Origin: a virus
Direction: 5' to 3' (one strand)
IMG/VR virus record: IMGVR_UViG_3300042731_008773
Coordinates: 1-51,492 of that record
Length of the DNA: 51,492 nucleotides
A model generated the notes under the pieces. It was not told the DNA's origin. It was given only the letters and a program-made list of their open reading frames with translations, and ran no database searches. This document shows positions 24,495-32,483 of the stretch, piece by piece (position 1 is the first letter of the stretch; every line of letters begins with the position of its first letter). A program made the position numbers and the translations under genes.

Positions 24495-25088
24495 ATGAAA
24501 AAAGAGTTTAAACTTGAAAATTTGGGCTTGGGAAAAGGCCCTTATAAATTAATCGATTATTTTGAAATCCAAGCTCCTGATACAGATTCAGGAGCTCTTT
24601 TTGCTATACCTATCAAAAACAGGACAAAATATCCTGTTAAAAATATTGGGGTTTGTGCAATATGCGGAACTCCAATTAAGAACAATTATGTTGTTCGGTC
24701 ATCTGATAACGAGATATTCGTTGTTGGGTGTGAATGTATTAAAAAAATCAATGACTGCATCTTGATTGATGCAGTTAAAAGACATCAGAAAATCCTCAAT
24801 AAAGTTAAGGATTTTCATCAAGCAAAAGCCTTATTTAGTAATTTTTTCGACTCGTTAACGCAACCTCAAATAGATCATCTAAAGAAGGAAATCAAGACGA
24901 ATTACAGACATTTTAGCAACGTCCGTCAAGCAGACGAATTCTGTAATATCTACGAGGCCCTCAAGGATCAAAAAGAACGAATTGAAAAAATACAACTAAA
25001 AAAACTCTCCGACATATTACAAGTCTCTTTTCAAACACACAAACAAGTCAAAGAAGAGATTGCTTACATTGAAAACCTTTTTACGTAA
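24495..25088 (+). CDS. Hairpin-tiled island protein with treble-clef zinc finger (197 aa)
   Basis: The ATG at 24495 has the SD AGGAGAAAAGTT; an in-frame start at 24468 lies inside the -10 and was rejected. Residues about 50-85 (GVCAICGTPIKNNYVVRSSDNEIFVVGCECIKKI) are a Cys4 zinc finger seen in many phage proteins of unknown role. The remainder is helical. Stems include AGCTCCTGA/TCAGGAGCT (24572-24596), AACAGGA/TCCTGTT (24618-24638), ACTGCATC/GATGCAGT (24754-24775), GAAAATCCT/AGGATTTTC (24788-24816) and ATTACAGA/TCTGTAAT (24901-24947). Confidence 0.65.
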   Translation: MKKEFKLENLGLGKGPYKLIDYFEIQAPDTDSGALFAIPIKNRTKYPVKNIGVCAICGTPIKNNYVVRSSDNEIFVVGCECIKKINDCILIDAVKRHQKILNKVKDFHQAKALFSNFFDSLTQPQIDHLKKEIKTNYRHFSNVRQADEFCNIYEALKDQKERIEKIQLKKLSDILQVSFQTHKQVKEEIAYIENLFT

Positions 25089-25090
25089 AT

Positions 25091-25264
25091 TCAAACCTCC
25101 TCTTTTTTTTCTTTAATCGAGAACCTTTTTCTCGATCTTGTTACAACATCAATTTTGTTTGCTGTCTCTTGTATTTCAATAACTATATCACCATATTGTA
25201 AATTACCAATTTCTTCTTTGACAAATTGCAGTATATTTTTTAGCACATTATCTGAGACTTCCAT
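25091..25264 (-). CDS. DUF2292-like small protein (57 aa)
   Basis: ATG at 25264 behind the SD AGAGGAGATATAA, stop at 25091. The product (MEVSDNVLKNILQFVKEEIG, then LQYGDIVIEIQETANKIDVVTRSRKRF) fits the DUF2292 pattern (alpha helix, YGxVxIxIxDG...). The role of the family is unknown. It ends two bases from the convergent island gene and carries an 8-bp inverted repeat (25116-25136). Confidence 0.6.
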   Translation of the reverse strand: MEVSDNVLKNILQFVKEEIGNLQYGDIVIEIQETANKIDVVTRSRKRFSIKEKKEEV

Positions 25265-26263
25265 TTATATCTCCTCTGGAAATGGTTTCATATCAATTTC
25301 ATTATCCACCATGGCAATTACATCATCAAAATATGGTATTGCAGTACATCGACATTGAATATCCTGACCTGGATGTAATTCAATACCACCAATTGATAAT
25401 CGTTTCTTCCATGTCTTCCCGCCATCATCACTATATACACTAGCATCATCCCACCGGCATAATCTCCCCTGCATTGCTCTATGAGTTTTCCTTACCCTCT
25501 CGTCTCCAACAGTTGCCCATATATACATTTCAATACCGGCGTCAGTTTGTCTGCGCCTTGTAAACGACTCAGTAAGTTTTCCTACCTGGTCCCTTGCAAT
25601 TAAACGTGCTCTATTATCAATATATTTCTTTTGCAGTTTCTTACTTTTCTTTAGCATCTTTTTAACTGCTTCCTCAAAAGTCGGAGCACTTGCTGAATTT
25701 TGAACACCTTCACTAACAAGTAAATTGAGATTTTTAATATAATCTTGTGTTAATGATTTAATCAAAGTCTCATTGTTTTGTGCCCACACATTGATGACTT
25801 CAGCCTCCCAGGGCTCATAAGGAAAAAATTTAAGTCCAAGCACCTCTTCAGTAAATCTGAACCACTGCTTTGCATTTTGCTCCGAGGTGTCAAAGCCAAC
25901 ATTAACTATCATTGTCTTTAATCCCTCCTCCGACGCCTTCTGTGCCATCACTTGCAATTCCTCAATAGTCGTTGCAAACTCATCTACAAATGCATCCATT
26001 CTAATACTGTCTTGCTTTTCGGTATTAAGATTATACCCAATGACCCAATTCATTAGATTGGCTTGCAGGATCAAATATGCTGTTTCCGTAAGTGGTTTCA
26101 TCCAAGTTCTTAATGCTTGCCAGTACTGCCGTTCGATTGCATGAGGATATATCCACTTTTTGCGTTGTGGACGTTTATTTCTTTTACGATTACCTTTACC
26201 CATATTACGACGACGCTGATAAAGCATTTCTTGAAATACAGTTGTATTATTAAATTGAGGCAT
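25265..26263 (-). CDS. Head morphogenesis protein, Mu F / SPP1 gp7-like
   Basis: The 332-aa protein has the family C-terminal signature: NRARLIARDQVGKLTESFTRRRQTDAGIEMYIWATVGDERVRKTHRAMQG, then PGQDIQCRCTAIPYFD (PF04233). The N-terminus is very basic. Such minor head proteins bind the portal and help procapsid assembly. In related phages it lies right after the portal gene; here the type IV-B module separates the two. Confidence 0.85.
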   Translation of the reverse strand: MPQFNNTTVFQEMLYQRRRNMGKGNRKRNKRPQRKKWIYPHAIERQYWQALRTWMKPLTETAYLILQANLMNWVIGYNLNTEKQDSIRMDAFVDEFATTIEELQVMAQKASEEGLKTMIVNVGFDTSEQNAKQWFRFTEEVLGLKFFPYEPWEAEVINVWAQNNETLIKSLTQDYIKNLNLLVSEGVQNSASAPTFEEAVKKMLKKSKKLQKKYIDNRARLIARDQVGKLTESFTRRRQTDAGIEMYIWATVGDERVRKTHRAMQGRLCRWDDASVYSDDGGKTWKKRLSIGGIELHPGQDIQCRCTAIPYFDDVIAMVDNEIDMKPFPEEI

Positions 26264-26472
26264 TATATTCTTTTTCCTAATTTCGTTAATAACAGTCTTT
26301 TATTTCTTTTTTTACCTTTCAAGTATTTATATTCGATTCCGTCCCATCCAGTTAAAGGGACAACCCAATATAAAATACACCATTCTTTAAATATTCCATT
26401 ATCAATTGTTTTTGCTAATCGAATAAACAACCATTGGAGAAAGTAATAATTTAATATACCTAATTTAGACAT
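26263..26472 (-). CDS. Small phage protein, function unknown (69 aa)
   Basis: The 69-aa protein reads LNYYFLQWLFIRLAKTID...EWCILYWVVPLTGWDGIEYKYL, aromatic-rich with a basic C-terminus. Similar short W-rich proteins occur next to phage head genes, but the function is unknown to me. The stop overlaps the Mu-F-like start by one base. Confidence 0.5.
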   Translation of the reverse strand: MSKLGILNYYFLQWLFIRLAKTIDNGIFKEWCILYWVVPLTGWDGIEYKYLKGKKRNKRLLLTKLGKRI

Positions 26473-26635
26473 TTACTTTCCTTTTTCTACGATATAGTGA
26501 CCGACGTTTGTTGGTGCCGTTTGTTATTGTTTTGCCTTGTCTTGCAAGTCTTTTTTTACTGGTTGTTTCTTTTGCAATCTTTACCATATCTAATTTTTCA
26601 ACTTCTCCATATATCCCGTCATTTATTTGTTGCAT
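26465..26635 (-). CDS. Small basic protein, function unknown (56 aa)
   Basis: ATG at 26635 with SD GGAGGATATT; 56 aa, MQQINDGIYGEVEKLDMVK ending in the strongly basic NKRRSLYRRKRKVNV. It overlaps the next gene by 8 bp. A nucleic-acid-binding or capsid-associated role is possible, but nothing specific is recognised. Confidence 0.5.
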   Translation of the reverse strand: MQQINDGIYGEVEKLDMVKIAKETTSKKRLARQGKTITNGTNKRRSLYRRKRKVNV

Positions 26636-26664
26636 AATATCCTCCTAAAATATATTTTAAAGCC

Positions 26665-27375
26665 TTACTGCAATTTATGCAAAATATCACTATAATATTC
26701 TCGTTCCCATAAATTTTTATCAAAATTATCCCCTCTTTTTATACCTATTGAAGCAACTCGTAAATATTCACGTTTATAACGACCTCCTCCAAGCATCGCA
26801 TAATTAGAATGAATTGGTAATTTATAATGATTTAAATAAGCGAAAACATCTTTTTCTTTCCACCACCCCAAAGGACGACACGTGTTTTTAGTTTGATAAC
26901 CATATAATTTCATTACTATCTTTCTTATACCAGACTCATCTGCTCTAATACCAGATACATATTTATTTCCATATTTTTTATTAGCTATTTTAAATCCTTT
27001 TTCAATAGTTCCTGTAGCTCTCAATCTATTCCCATCAAACCATCGATCTATATGTATTTCATTATAATTTACATTTCTAAATTGTTTTAAAAATTTATCC
27101 CTAACAACAAAACAATAAGGATTTACTATATCTTTCACAACAATCCAAACAAAAGGAATATTTAAACCTGACTGAAGACATAAATGAATAAGTACAGTCG
27201 AATCCTTTCCCCAGGAAATAGAAGCATAATTCGGTTTAAATTTTTTTATAATATTGATTGCATCAATTTCTTTTTTTCTGACATTATTTAATTTATAATT
27301 TATTAAATCAATTTCTTCATACTCCTTCCATAATTCTAAATCTTCTTTTGTATGTCGTTCACATTCTATGAGCAT
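26665..27375 (-). CDS. cysH: CysH-like PP-loop enzyme of the type IV-B module
   Basis: The 236-aa protein has the PP-loop ISWGKDST (residues 53-60), which binds ATP or adenylylated substrates in PAPS reductases and related sulfurtransferases, then VSGIRADESGIRK and a C-terminal CRPLGWWKEKDVFAYLNHYKLP, typical of CysH-like proteins. CysH-like genes are a known, unexplained companion of type IV-B csf operons. It is the last gene of the block and overlaps the SPOUT gene by 10 bp. DndC-type DNA phosphorothioation is an alternative, but no dnd genes are seen. Confidence 0.75.
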   Translation of the reverse strand: MLIECERHTKEDLELWKEYEEIDLINYKLNNVRKKEIDAINIIKKFKPNYASISWGKDSTVLIHLCLQSGLNIPFVWIVVKDIVNPYCFVVRDKFLKQFRNVNYNEIHIDRWFDGNRLRATGTIEKGFKIANKKYGNKYVSGIRADESGIRKIVMKLYGYQTKNTCRPLGWWKEKDVFAYLNHYKLPIHSNYAMLGGGRYKREYLRVASIGIKRGDNFDKNLWEREYYSDILHKLQ

Positions 27376-27767
27376 TGTTTTATACTCCAGTCATATAAAA
27401 TAATAGATAAAGAAGCTTCTACAGTAAGACAAAAACTATTAATTGTAGGAATTTTTAATTTATTGTTACAATTGATTTTTTTAGGTAAACCACAGGTTTC
27501 TCCACCAATTATTATACCTTCAATATTTTTCCAATCAAAATTGTATATTGATTTTTCATAATAATTTTCAAATGCTACTATATTTTTTAAATTATTAGGA
27601 AAAGAAATTGTTTTAATTTGTACTTTATCTTTTGCAGTAAATAAGTTACCTTTTAATTTATAATTTTTATTATCAGAAATAATAAAAATTTCTTCTATAC
27701 CAAAACTATAACAAGTTCTATATACTCTATTTAGATTCCTATTAACATTATACAAATAAATTTTCAC
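27366..27767 (-). CDS. SPOUT (TrmH/SpoU-like) methyltransferase in the type IV-B block
   Basis: The 133-aa protein has the TrmH-family pattern: N-terminal MKIYLYNVNRNLNRVYRTCYSFGIEEIFII, the SAM-knot motif GIIIGGETCGLP and the final IPTINSFCLTVEASLSIILYDW. Such enzymes 2'-O-methylate RNA ribose. It is shorter than typical (about 150-160 aa), as often in single-domain SpoU forms. It overlaps cysH and the zinc-finger gene (ATGA). I know no published link of SPOUT enzymes to type IV-B, so the association may be new. Confidence 0.7.
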   Translation of the reverse strand: MKIYLYNVNRNLNRVYRTCYSFGIEEIFIISDNKNYKLKGNLFTAKDKVQIKTISFPNNLKNIVAFENYYEKSIYNFDWKNIEGIIIGGETCGLPKKINCNNKLKIPTINSFCLTVEASLSIILYDWSIKQCS

Positions 27768-28276
27768 TTTTTCTCCTTATTCCTTCCATAATTAGGATTG
27801 ATATATTTTCGGATATGTTGTCGCCGGCAATTTCTACAAACTGTTTTACCAGGAAAAAAACTTTTAAACATATATTCTTTTTTACTTTCACCACAAATAT
27901 CACAACAATTAAAATAATTAGGGGAATTTTTTTTATACTTCTTCCTTCTTTTTTTTTCTCTTTTATCTGCTTTGTCAAACGGAAGCTGACGATTAAAAAT
28001 TTTTTTAATATAAGAAAAAGAATAAGAAGAAATTACATGCCTATAAAAATAATATAATTCACGTTGTAATAATAAATTTCTTTTTTTCAAATCACCTTCT
28101 GATAAACAAGCAAAGGCGATGATTTGAAAAACATCCTCTTTATAATAAGGATAAACATATTCAAAAATTCTATTATGTTTTGCAAAAGTAAAAAATAATA
28201 GAAAATCAGGAATAATCTCTGCATATTTTTTTATTATAAAAAAAGTACCTGTTCCAGAATAATTAATACTCAACAT
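27764..28276 (-). CDS. C4 zinc-finger protein in the type IV-B block, function unknown
   Basis: I chose ATG 28276 (MLSINYSGTG; 170 aa), preceded by AAAGGGAAAT; a TTG at 28312 has no SD. The N-terminal 100 residues are helical (EDVFQIIAFACLSEGDLKKRNLLLQRELYYFYRHV), the middle is very basic (KREKKRRKKYKKN), and the C-terminus has CCDICGESKKEYMFKSFFPG followed by VCRNC, a C4 finger like those of phage HNH-related proteins. It overlaps csf3 and the SPOUT gene. It could bind nucleic acid. Confidence 0.55.
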   Translation of the reverse strand: MLSINYSGTGTFFIIKKYAEIIPDFLLFFTFAKHNRIFEYVYPYYKEDVFQIIAFACLSEGDLKKRNLLLQRELYYFYRHVISSYSFSYIKKIFNRQLPFDKADKREKKRRKKYKKNSPNYFNCCDICGESKKEYMFKSFFPGKTVCRNCRRQHIRKYINPNYGRNKEKK

Positions 28277-28938
28277 GGAATAATTATTTCCCTTTGATTT
28301 TTTGGATGCCAATATGGGGGATTAACTGCTCCATATCCTATTTTAAATCCTGTGTATTCATTTTGCTTTTCTATTGGAAGAGTACGCATTAAAATTTTAA
28401 TATTATTTCCTTTGGCATAAACACTTAAATCGTCTTCTATTTTTTCAATTTCCCATGAAGAAATAAAACCATACCCTATTTTTCTATAATAACCAATAAA
28501 ATTTACATCTTTTAAAAGACGCTGACATTCTTCAAAATTACCATTCACAAACCATATAATTTTATCTATAAGTTTTACATGAATAGGAGCAAACCGGCTT
28601 TTATATACTCCTCCTCCAATTGATAGAACTCTCCTTTTGTCTGATTTAATTAATAGACTTAATTTATCAGTTTCAAATCGATATTGATGTCTATCATGCC
28701 ATTCTGTATATATTTTATAAATTGGATTAGAACACCTATATATTTTTAAATTTTGTATCATAAAATAATTAATAGGTATAGGAATATTTTCAAATTCCGA
28801 AAGTGGAGTAGATCTTAAAAATTTCTTTCCAGACACCTTCTTCATTTTAAAACTTAAAATGTATGTTAATAAAGAATCAAGTAAAGGAGGATCCCCACAT
28901 AAAGGAGATCCTAAATTAGCTGTTACTTTTAAATTCAT
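28270..28938 (-). CDS. csf3: Csf3 (Cas5-like) subunit of type IV-B complex
   Basis: The 222-aa protein starts MNLKVTANLGSPLCGDPPLLDSLL and has the RAMP-type glycine-rich segment FIGYYRKIGYGFISSWEIEKIE, plus IYTEWHDRHQYRF, matching Csf3, the Cas5-group subunit that caps the 5' end of the guide in type IV complexes. The gene overlaps csf2 by 4 bp (ATGA). Assignment by motif and operon order. Confidence 0.8.
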   Translation of the reverse strand: MNLKVTANLGSPLCGDPPLLDSLLTYILSFKMKKVSGKKFLRSTPLSEFENIPIPINYFMIQNLKIYRCSNPIYKIYTEWHDRHQYRFETDKLSLLIKSDKRRVLSIGGGVYKSRFAPIHVKLIDKIIWFVNGNFEECQRLLKDVNFIGYYRKIGYGFISSWEIEKIEDDLSVYAKGNNIKILMRTLPIEKQNEYTGFKIGYGAVNPPYWHPKNQREIIIPC

Positions 28939-29855
28939 TTTTTCTCCTTATCTTCAGAAAAATTTTCATTCAGCCATTGTATACATTTTTCTTTATTTTT
29001 TATTATATGATCTTCATAATTTGATATATACATATCTATCTTATCGTCAGTAATTTCTATTTCTTTACACTCAATAAAATATCTCATATTTAAAAGACCA
29101 TGTCCAATTCTCGCTTGTCCTCCTATTGTTCCTCCTAATTCAGACCATGTTTTAAGTGCTAAAAATAAACTTCCAACTTCAAGTAAAGATACCTTATTCA
29201 AAATAAAACCATGATAAAACATAGCCCCTGGAATAACTGTCTGTCCAGAATACAACATTAAATTGCTTTTGGAACTTTCTATATTTTTATGTAATAATTC
29301 AGAAGCATCTTTTCTTTTTAATGCGTCTCCTCTTGTATATTGATATTGTTTTATAAAATCATCCGACATTTTTAAACAATCATTTGTTAATTTCCATTCA
29401 TTTGGCAAATGATTGTTTATATTTTTTTTATTCTCCTCACAAATTAATACACCACGTTTACAAATCATACTACCTGCCACGATTTGATCTCGTAAACTCC
29501 CACCAAGTAAACGAAATAAAGGAAATAAAATTTGTAATTCAGCTATAGACTTCATATTCTCATTTATAGAACTTTTTGTAAGTGCTCCTCCATAAAACAT
29601 ATAATTTACTTGATCTATATTTAATTTCCCTGCAAGATCTAATTTATCTATTAAAAATAAAGTGCCAGGCTCTCTTATAAATTTATGTCTAATAGCGTTT
29701 CCGGAAATTACAGGAACATCTTTTATTTTGTCATTATATAAAATTTTTTCTTTATTTATTAAAGATTCATTACCAGCCGTTCCCATCATATGTGTTAGAG
29801 AAGACAATACTTTTGAAATACAATGTATATTTACATTTAATAATTTTTCACTCAT
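28935..29855 (-). CDS. csf2: Csf2 (Cas7-like) backbone subunit of type IV-B complex
   Basis: The 306-aa protein has typical Csf2/Cas7 features: LSSLTHMMGTAGNESLINKEKI, VPVISGNAIRHKFIREP near the N-terminus, a LLGGSLRDQIVAGSMI segment, and the C-terminal SELGGTIGGQARIGHGLL. Cas7 subunits polymerise along RNA and form the helical backbone. The gene overlaps cas11 by 8 bp and csf3 by 4 bp. Confidence 0.85.
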   Translation of the reverse strand: MSEKLLNVNIHCISKVLSSLTHMMGTAGNESLINKEKILYNDKIKDVPVISGNAIRHKFIREPGTLFLIDKLDLAGKLNIDQVNYMFYGGALTKSSINENMKSIAELQILFPLFRLLGGSLRDQIVAGSMICKRGVLICEENKKNINNHLPNEWKLTNDCLKMSDDFIKQYQYTRGDALKRKDASELLHKNIESSKSNLMLYSGQTVIPGAMFYHGFILNKVSLLEVGSLFLALKTWSELGGTIGGQARIGHGLLNMRYFIECKEIEITDDKIDMYISNYEDHIIKNKEKCIQWLNENFSEDKEKK

Positions 29856-30384
29856 TTTCTTCCTCCTGAAATAAATCTAACTCTTTTTTCATATTTTTTC
29901 TTTTTCTTACCCTTATTTTTTCTTCTATAATTTTTTCCTTCTTATCATCATATTTTTTTCTCCATAAATCCCTTGCATGAATAAGAAAAAGAAAATATTT
30001 CTTTTCAATAAGCTTCAAAAATTCAACTTTCCATTCTAAAGATTTTGTAGAAATAATATCTACAAATGATATAAGAGATTCATTTGCAGCCACTTTACCA
30101 GGTTCAGCTTTTATATAATCCAAAGAACAATTTATAAACATATCAATATCATCCCCTGCTTTTGCAATAGAAGCAAGCAATCCATTTCCTATTCTTTCCC
30201 ATAAAGTTTTACGATCCAAATCACTTGAAAATAGTTCTGGTAAAATGGAAATAAATTTTATTATTTCCATTTTTAAATCCTCCTGATCTTCTACTTCTAA
30301 TTTTTTAAACGTATCCACCACCCCTGCTACTTCCAAACGAAATTCTTCCAAAGAAATAGAAGTTACATTACTTTTTTGATTCAT
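29848..30384 (-). CDS. cas11: Small subunit (Cas11-like) of type IV-B complex
   Basis: The 178-aa protein is all-helical (LPELFSSDLDRKTLWERIGNGLLASIAKAGDDIDMF) with a strongly basic C-terminus, and lies between csf1 and csf2, the place of the Cas11 small subunit in type IV-B loci. Small subunits form the belly of the effector. There is no diagnostic motif, so the call rests on fold character, size and order. It overlaps csf1 by 17 bp. Confidence 0.65.
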   Translation of the reverse strand: MNQKSNVTSISLEEFRLEVAGVVDTFKKLEVEDQEDLKMEIIKFISILPELFSSDLDRKTLWERIGNGLLASIAKAGDDIDMFINCSLDYIKAEPGKVAANESLISFVDIISTKSLEWKVEFLKLIEKKYFLFLIHARDLWRKKYDDKKEKIIEEKIRVRKRKNMKKELDLFQEEENE

Positions 30385-31012
30385 TTCTTGATTCCTCCTT
30401 ATTTTTTGCCAACCATGCAGCCAATTGACTTAATAATTCATTTTGTATAGTTAACCATTTCTCATATTCAGAAATAGTATTATAATAATCATTAACAGCT
30501 ATGAAATAATTAAAATGAGGTTTCACTAATAAAGCCGGTTTTCCAATAGCTGCTGTTAAATAATCTGCTAACTTCAATCTACTTATTAATTTACTTATAT
30601 TTACATATATTCTTTTTTCTTCAAATTGAATAGGATAATCATCTTTTGTTTGTGCCCAAATGCTTCTAAAAGCAATATTCTTTTTTCCTGATTCTGAAAT
30701 AATTATTTTAAAAGGGGGTTCTGGTGGAATTAGTATTTTCTCTCTTATCTCTTTTACATGTTTTTTTGAAAAAGCAATTCTTTTATCTTTAGTAATTACC
30801 CAGGAATATAAACGAGGAGAGCCTGTTCTTACTTCCTTATCAATCATTTCAATTTTTGATTTGCTTCCAAAAAAATAAGCACATTCTTCACAAACATATT
30901 TTGATAAGGAATCTGCAACAATATCAACATTTGTAAAAGTTGACCTAACAAAATCTTTTGTGGAATACTTATTAGTACATACACAACCACAAAAATAACA
31001 ATTATAATTCAT
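30368..31012 (-). CDS. csf1: Csf1 (Cas8-like large subunit) of type IV-B complex
   Basis: The 214-aa protein has the Csf1 zinc finger: C5-x2-C8 and C41-x2-C44 flanking STKDFVRSTFTN, followed by SPRLYSWVITKDKRIAFSKK and PPEPPFKIIISESGKKNIAFRS, as in Csf1 proteins. Csf1 is the signature protein of type IV systems. SD GGAGG precedes the ATG, and it starts 33 bp after the portal stop in the same direction, so the csf block is probably transcribed with late genes. Confidence 0.8.
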   Translation of the reverse strand: MNYNCYFCGCVCTNKYSTKDFVRSTFTNVDIVADSLSKYVCEECAYFFGSKSKIEMIDKEVRTGSPRLYSWVITKDKRIAFSKKHVKEIREKILIPPEPPFKIIISESGKKNIAFRSIWAQTKDDYPIQFEEKRIYVNISKLISRLKLADYLTAAIGKPALLVKPHFNYFIAVNDYYNTISEYEKWLTIQNELLSQLAAWLAKNKEESRNESKK

Positions 31013-31045
31013 TAAAAATCCTCCAAAACTTTTAATATGTTTAAA

Positions 31046-32314
31046 TTATATCAAAGTATTATTTTCTAATTCAGGAAACCTCATCTTCCTTGCTTCTTCA
31101 CTATCATAAATTTGATTCATAATATTAAGATTATCTGTTTCTGCTTCTATTTTACCAATTTCAGCTAATTCCTTTTCAGTAGGTTCCCATAATGGATTAA
31201 GTTCAACTTCATATTCTTCAATTGGTTCTCCTTCTTCAGTTTGTCTTATTTGAGGATAAACATAACCAGCAACTAAATTAACTATTTTTTGTAATTCTGG
31301 CAATAATATAATTTCTTGTTTGCTCGATACATCATCATAATAATTTCTTATATCACTCTCACCTGTAGCATTCATGCCGGCAGGGGATCGTCCGAACAAC
31401 TTAGTAACAGGAATCCCACACACAGAAGATAAATTCATCATTCCTCTGTCAACAACATCACCAATTCCATTGAGAGAAACAGTATCTCTTGAATAGTCTT
31501 CATTCTCTCCAAGTAGAACGGCGTTTATAATTGATTTGCTTGCATTGATAATTTCCATACGATTGTAACACATATCAACACCAGACTTTCCTTGCGACAA
31601 TATTTGTGCAAGATTTGAAAGCTTATATTTACCAACTGAAAATTCAAGCATAAGATTAGAAATACCTCTTTCAATTGCTGAATAATTTGCAAGTCGCTGC
31701 CATATTTTTTGTAATGTTGATAATCCCCAATATCTGTACTTAATATCAAGTTCTTGACAATCCGAACTTACTTCCCCTTTAAATATTAAACATCTCGAAT
31801 TATGAACTTTCATTATATTTCCATCTCGTTTATAGATTGGAAATACCTCTATCTCCTCAAAATATTTACTATTTGGATCATCCACAATATCCGTACTGAT
31901 CAAGGGAATACGTGCAGCACTATAAACCCTCAAGGATTTTATTTCACCAGATGTTTGATTTAATGGATTTTCAAGTTTACCATTTTTTGTAATAATAACA
32001 ATTAATGCACCACGATATAACCTGGCATACTTTAATGCTTTGTTTATTGCAGTTCTTACACCAAGACGGCTCATTTCTTTTTTTATTACTTCATCATCAT
32101 TTTTTATTTTCCAACCATTCCTCGTCATATCATCTGGTACAACATCAACAATCTTAGAAGCAAGACCATCACCATCATACAAATTAGAAAGAGTTGAATC
32201 ATCAAATAAAACATATCCCCCCCAATCATTATGTTTTGTCTTATCAGATCGTTTGCCAAGACCAGCAAGTAAATTTACCCAACCATCTAATCTTGTCATC
32301 ATATCATTAAACAT
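31046..32314 (-). CDS. Portal protein (DUF1073-like)
   Basis: The 422-aa protein starts MFNDMMTRLDGWVNLLAGLGKRSDKTKHNDWGGYVLFDD...LSNLYDGDGLASKIVDVVPDDMTRNGW, the signature of anti-gate DUF1073 portals. Later motifs are KYARLYRGALIVI, CGIPVTKLFGRSPAGMNATGESD and the acidic tail. It forms the dodecameric DNA channel. Gene order terminase-portal is standard; downstream the csf block interrupts the usual portal to Mu-F pairing. Confidence 0.85.
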   Translation of the reverse strand: MFNDMMTRLDGWVNLLAGLGKRSDKTKHNDWGGYVLFDDSTLSNLYDGDGLASKIVDVVPDDMTRNGWKIKNDDEVIKKEMSRLGVRTAINKALKYARLYRGALIVIITKNGKLENPLNQTSGEIKSLRVYSAARIPLISTDIVDDPNSKYFEEIEVFPIYKRDGNIMKVHNSRCLIFKGEVSSDCQELDIKYRYWGLSTLQKIWQRLANYSAIERGISNLMLEFSVGKYKLSNLAQILSQGKSGVDMCYNRMEIINASKSIINAVLLGENEDYSRDTVSLNGIGDVVDRGMMNLSSVCGIPVTKLFGRSPAGMNATGESDIRNYYDDVSSKQEIILLPELQKIVNLVAGYVYPQIRQTEEGEPIEEYEVELNPLWEPTEKELAEIGKIEAETDNLNIMNQIYDSEEARKMRFPELENNTLI

Positions 32315-32326
32315 TCAGTTCACCTC

Positions 32327-32467
32327 TCACTTTTTTTGCTGCTGTTGTAACTTATCATAATATATAGATTTTAATAACACACCTCTCATTTTTGTCAATC
32401 TTTTTATTTGTTGCTTTTGAAATTGCTTTATTCTATATTTATTTATTAAACTTTTTAATATTTTCAT
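32327..32467 (-). CDS. Small basic protein, function unknown (46 aa)
   Basis: The ATG at 32467 follows SD GAGAGGAGTAAAA and yields MKILKSLINKYRIKQFQKQQIK..., 46 aa, highly basic and Gln-rich, likely one helix. An earlier in-frame ATG at 32515 lies inside the terminase gene. It lies between terminase and portal; no family is recognised. Confidence 0.45.
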   Translation of the reverse strand: MKILKSLINKYRIKQFQKQQIKRLTKMRGVLLKSIYYDKLQQQQKK

Positions 32468-32483
32468 TTTTACTCCTCTCAAG

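Noticed and set aside
25116-25136. Bidirectional terminator between convergent genes
   Set aside because: The 8-bp stem lies in the DUF2292-like coding region and neither side has a T-run after the stem.
26665-27375. DndC/phosphorothioation system
   Set aside because: The PP-loop protein is compatible with DndC, but no DndA/B/D/E-like genes are present and the csf neighbours explain it better.
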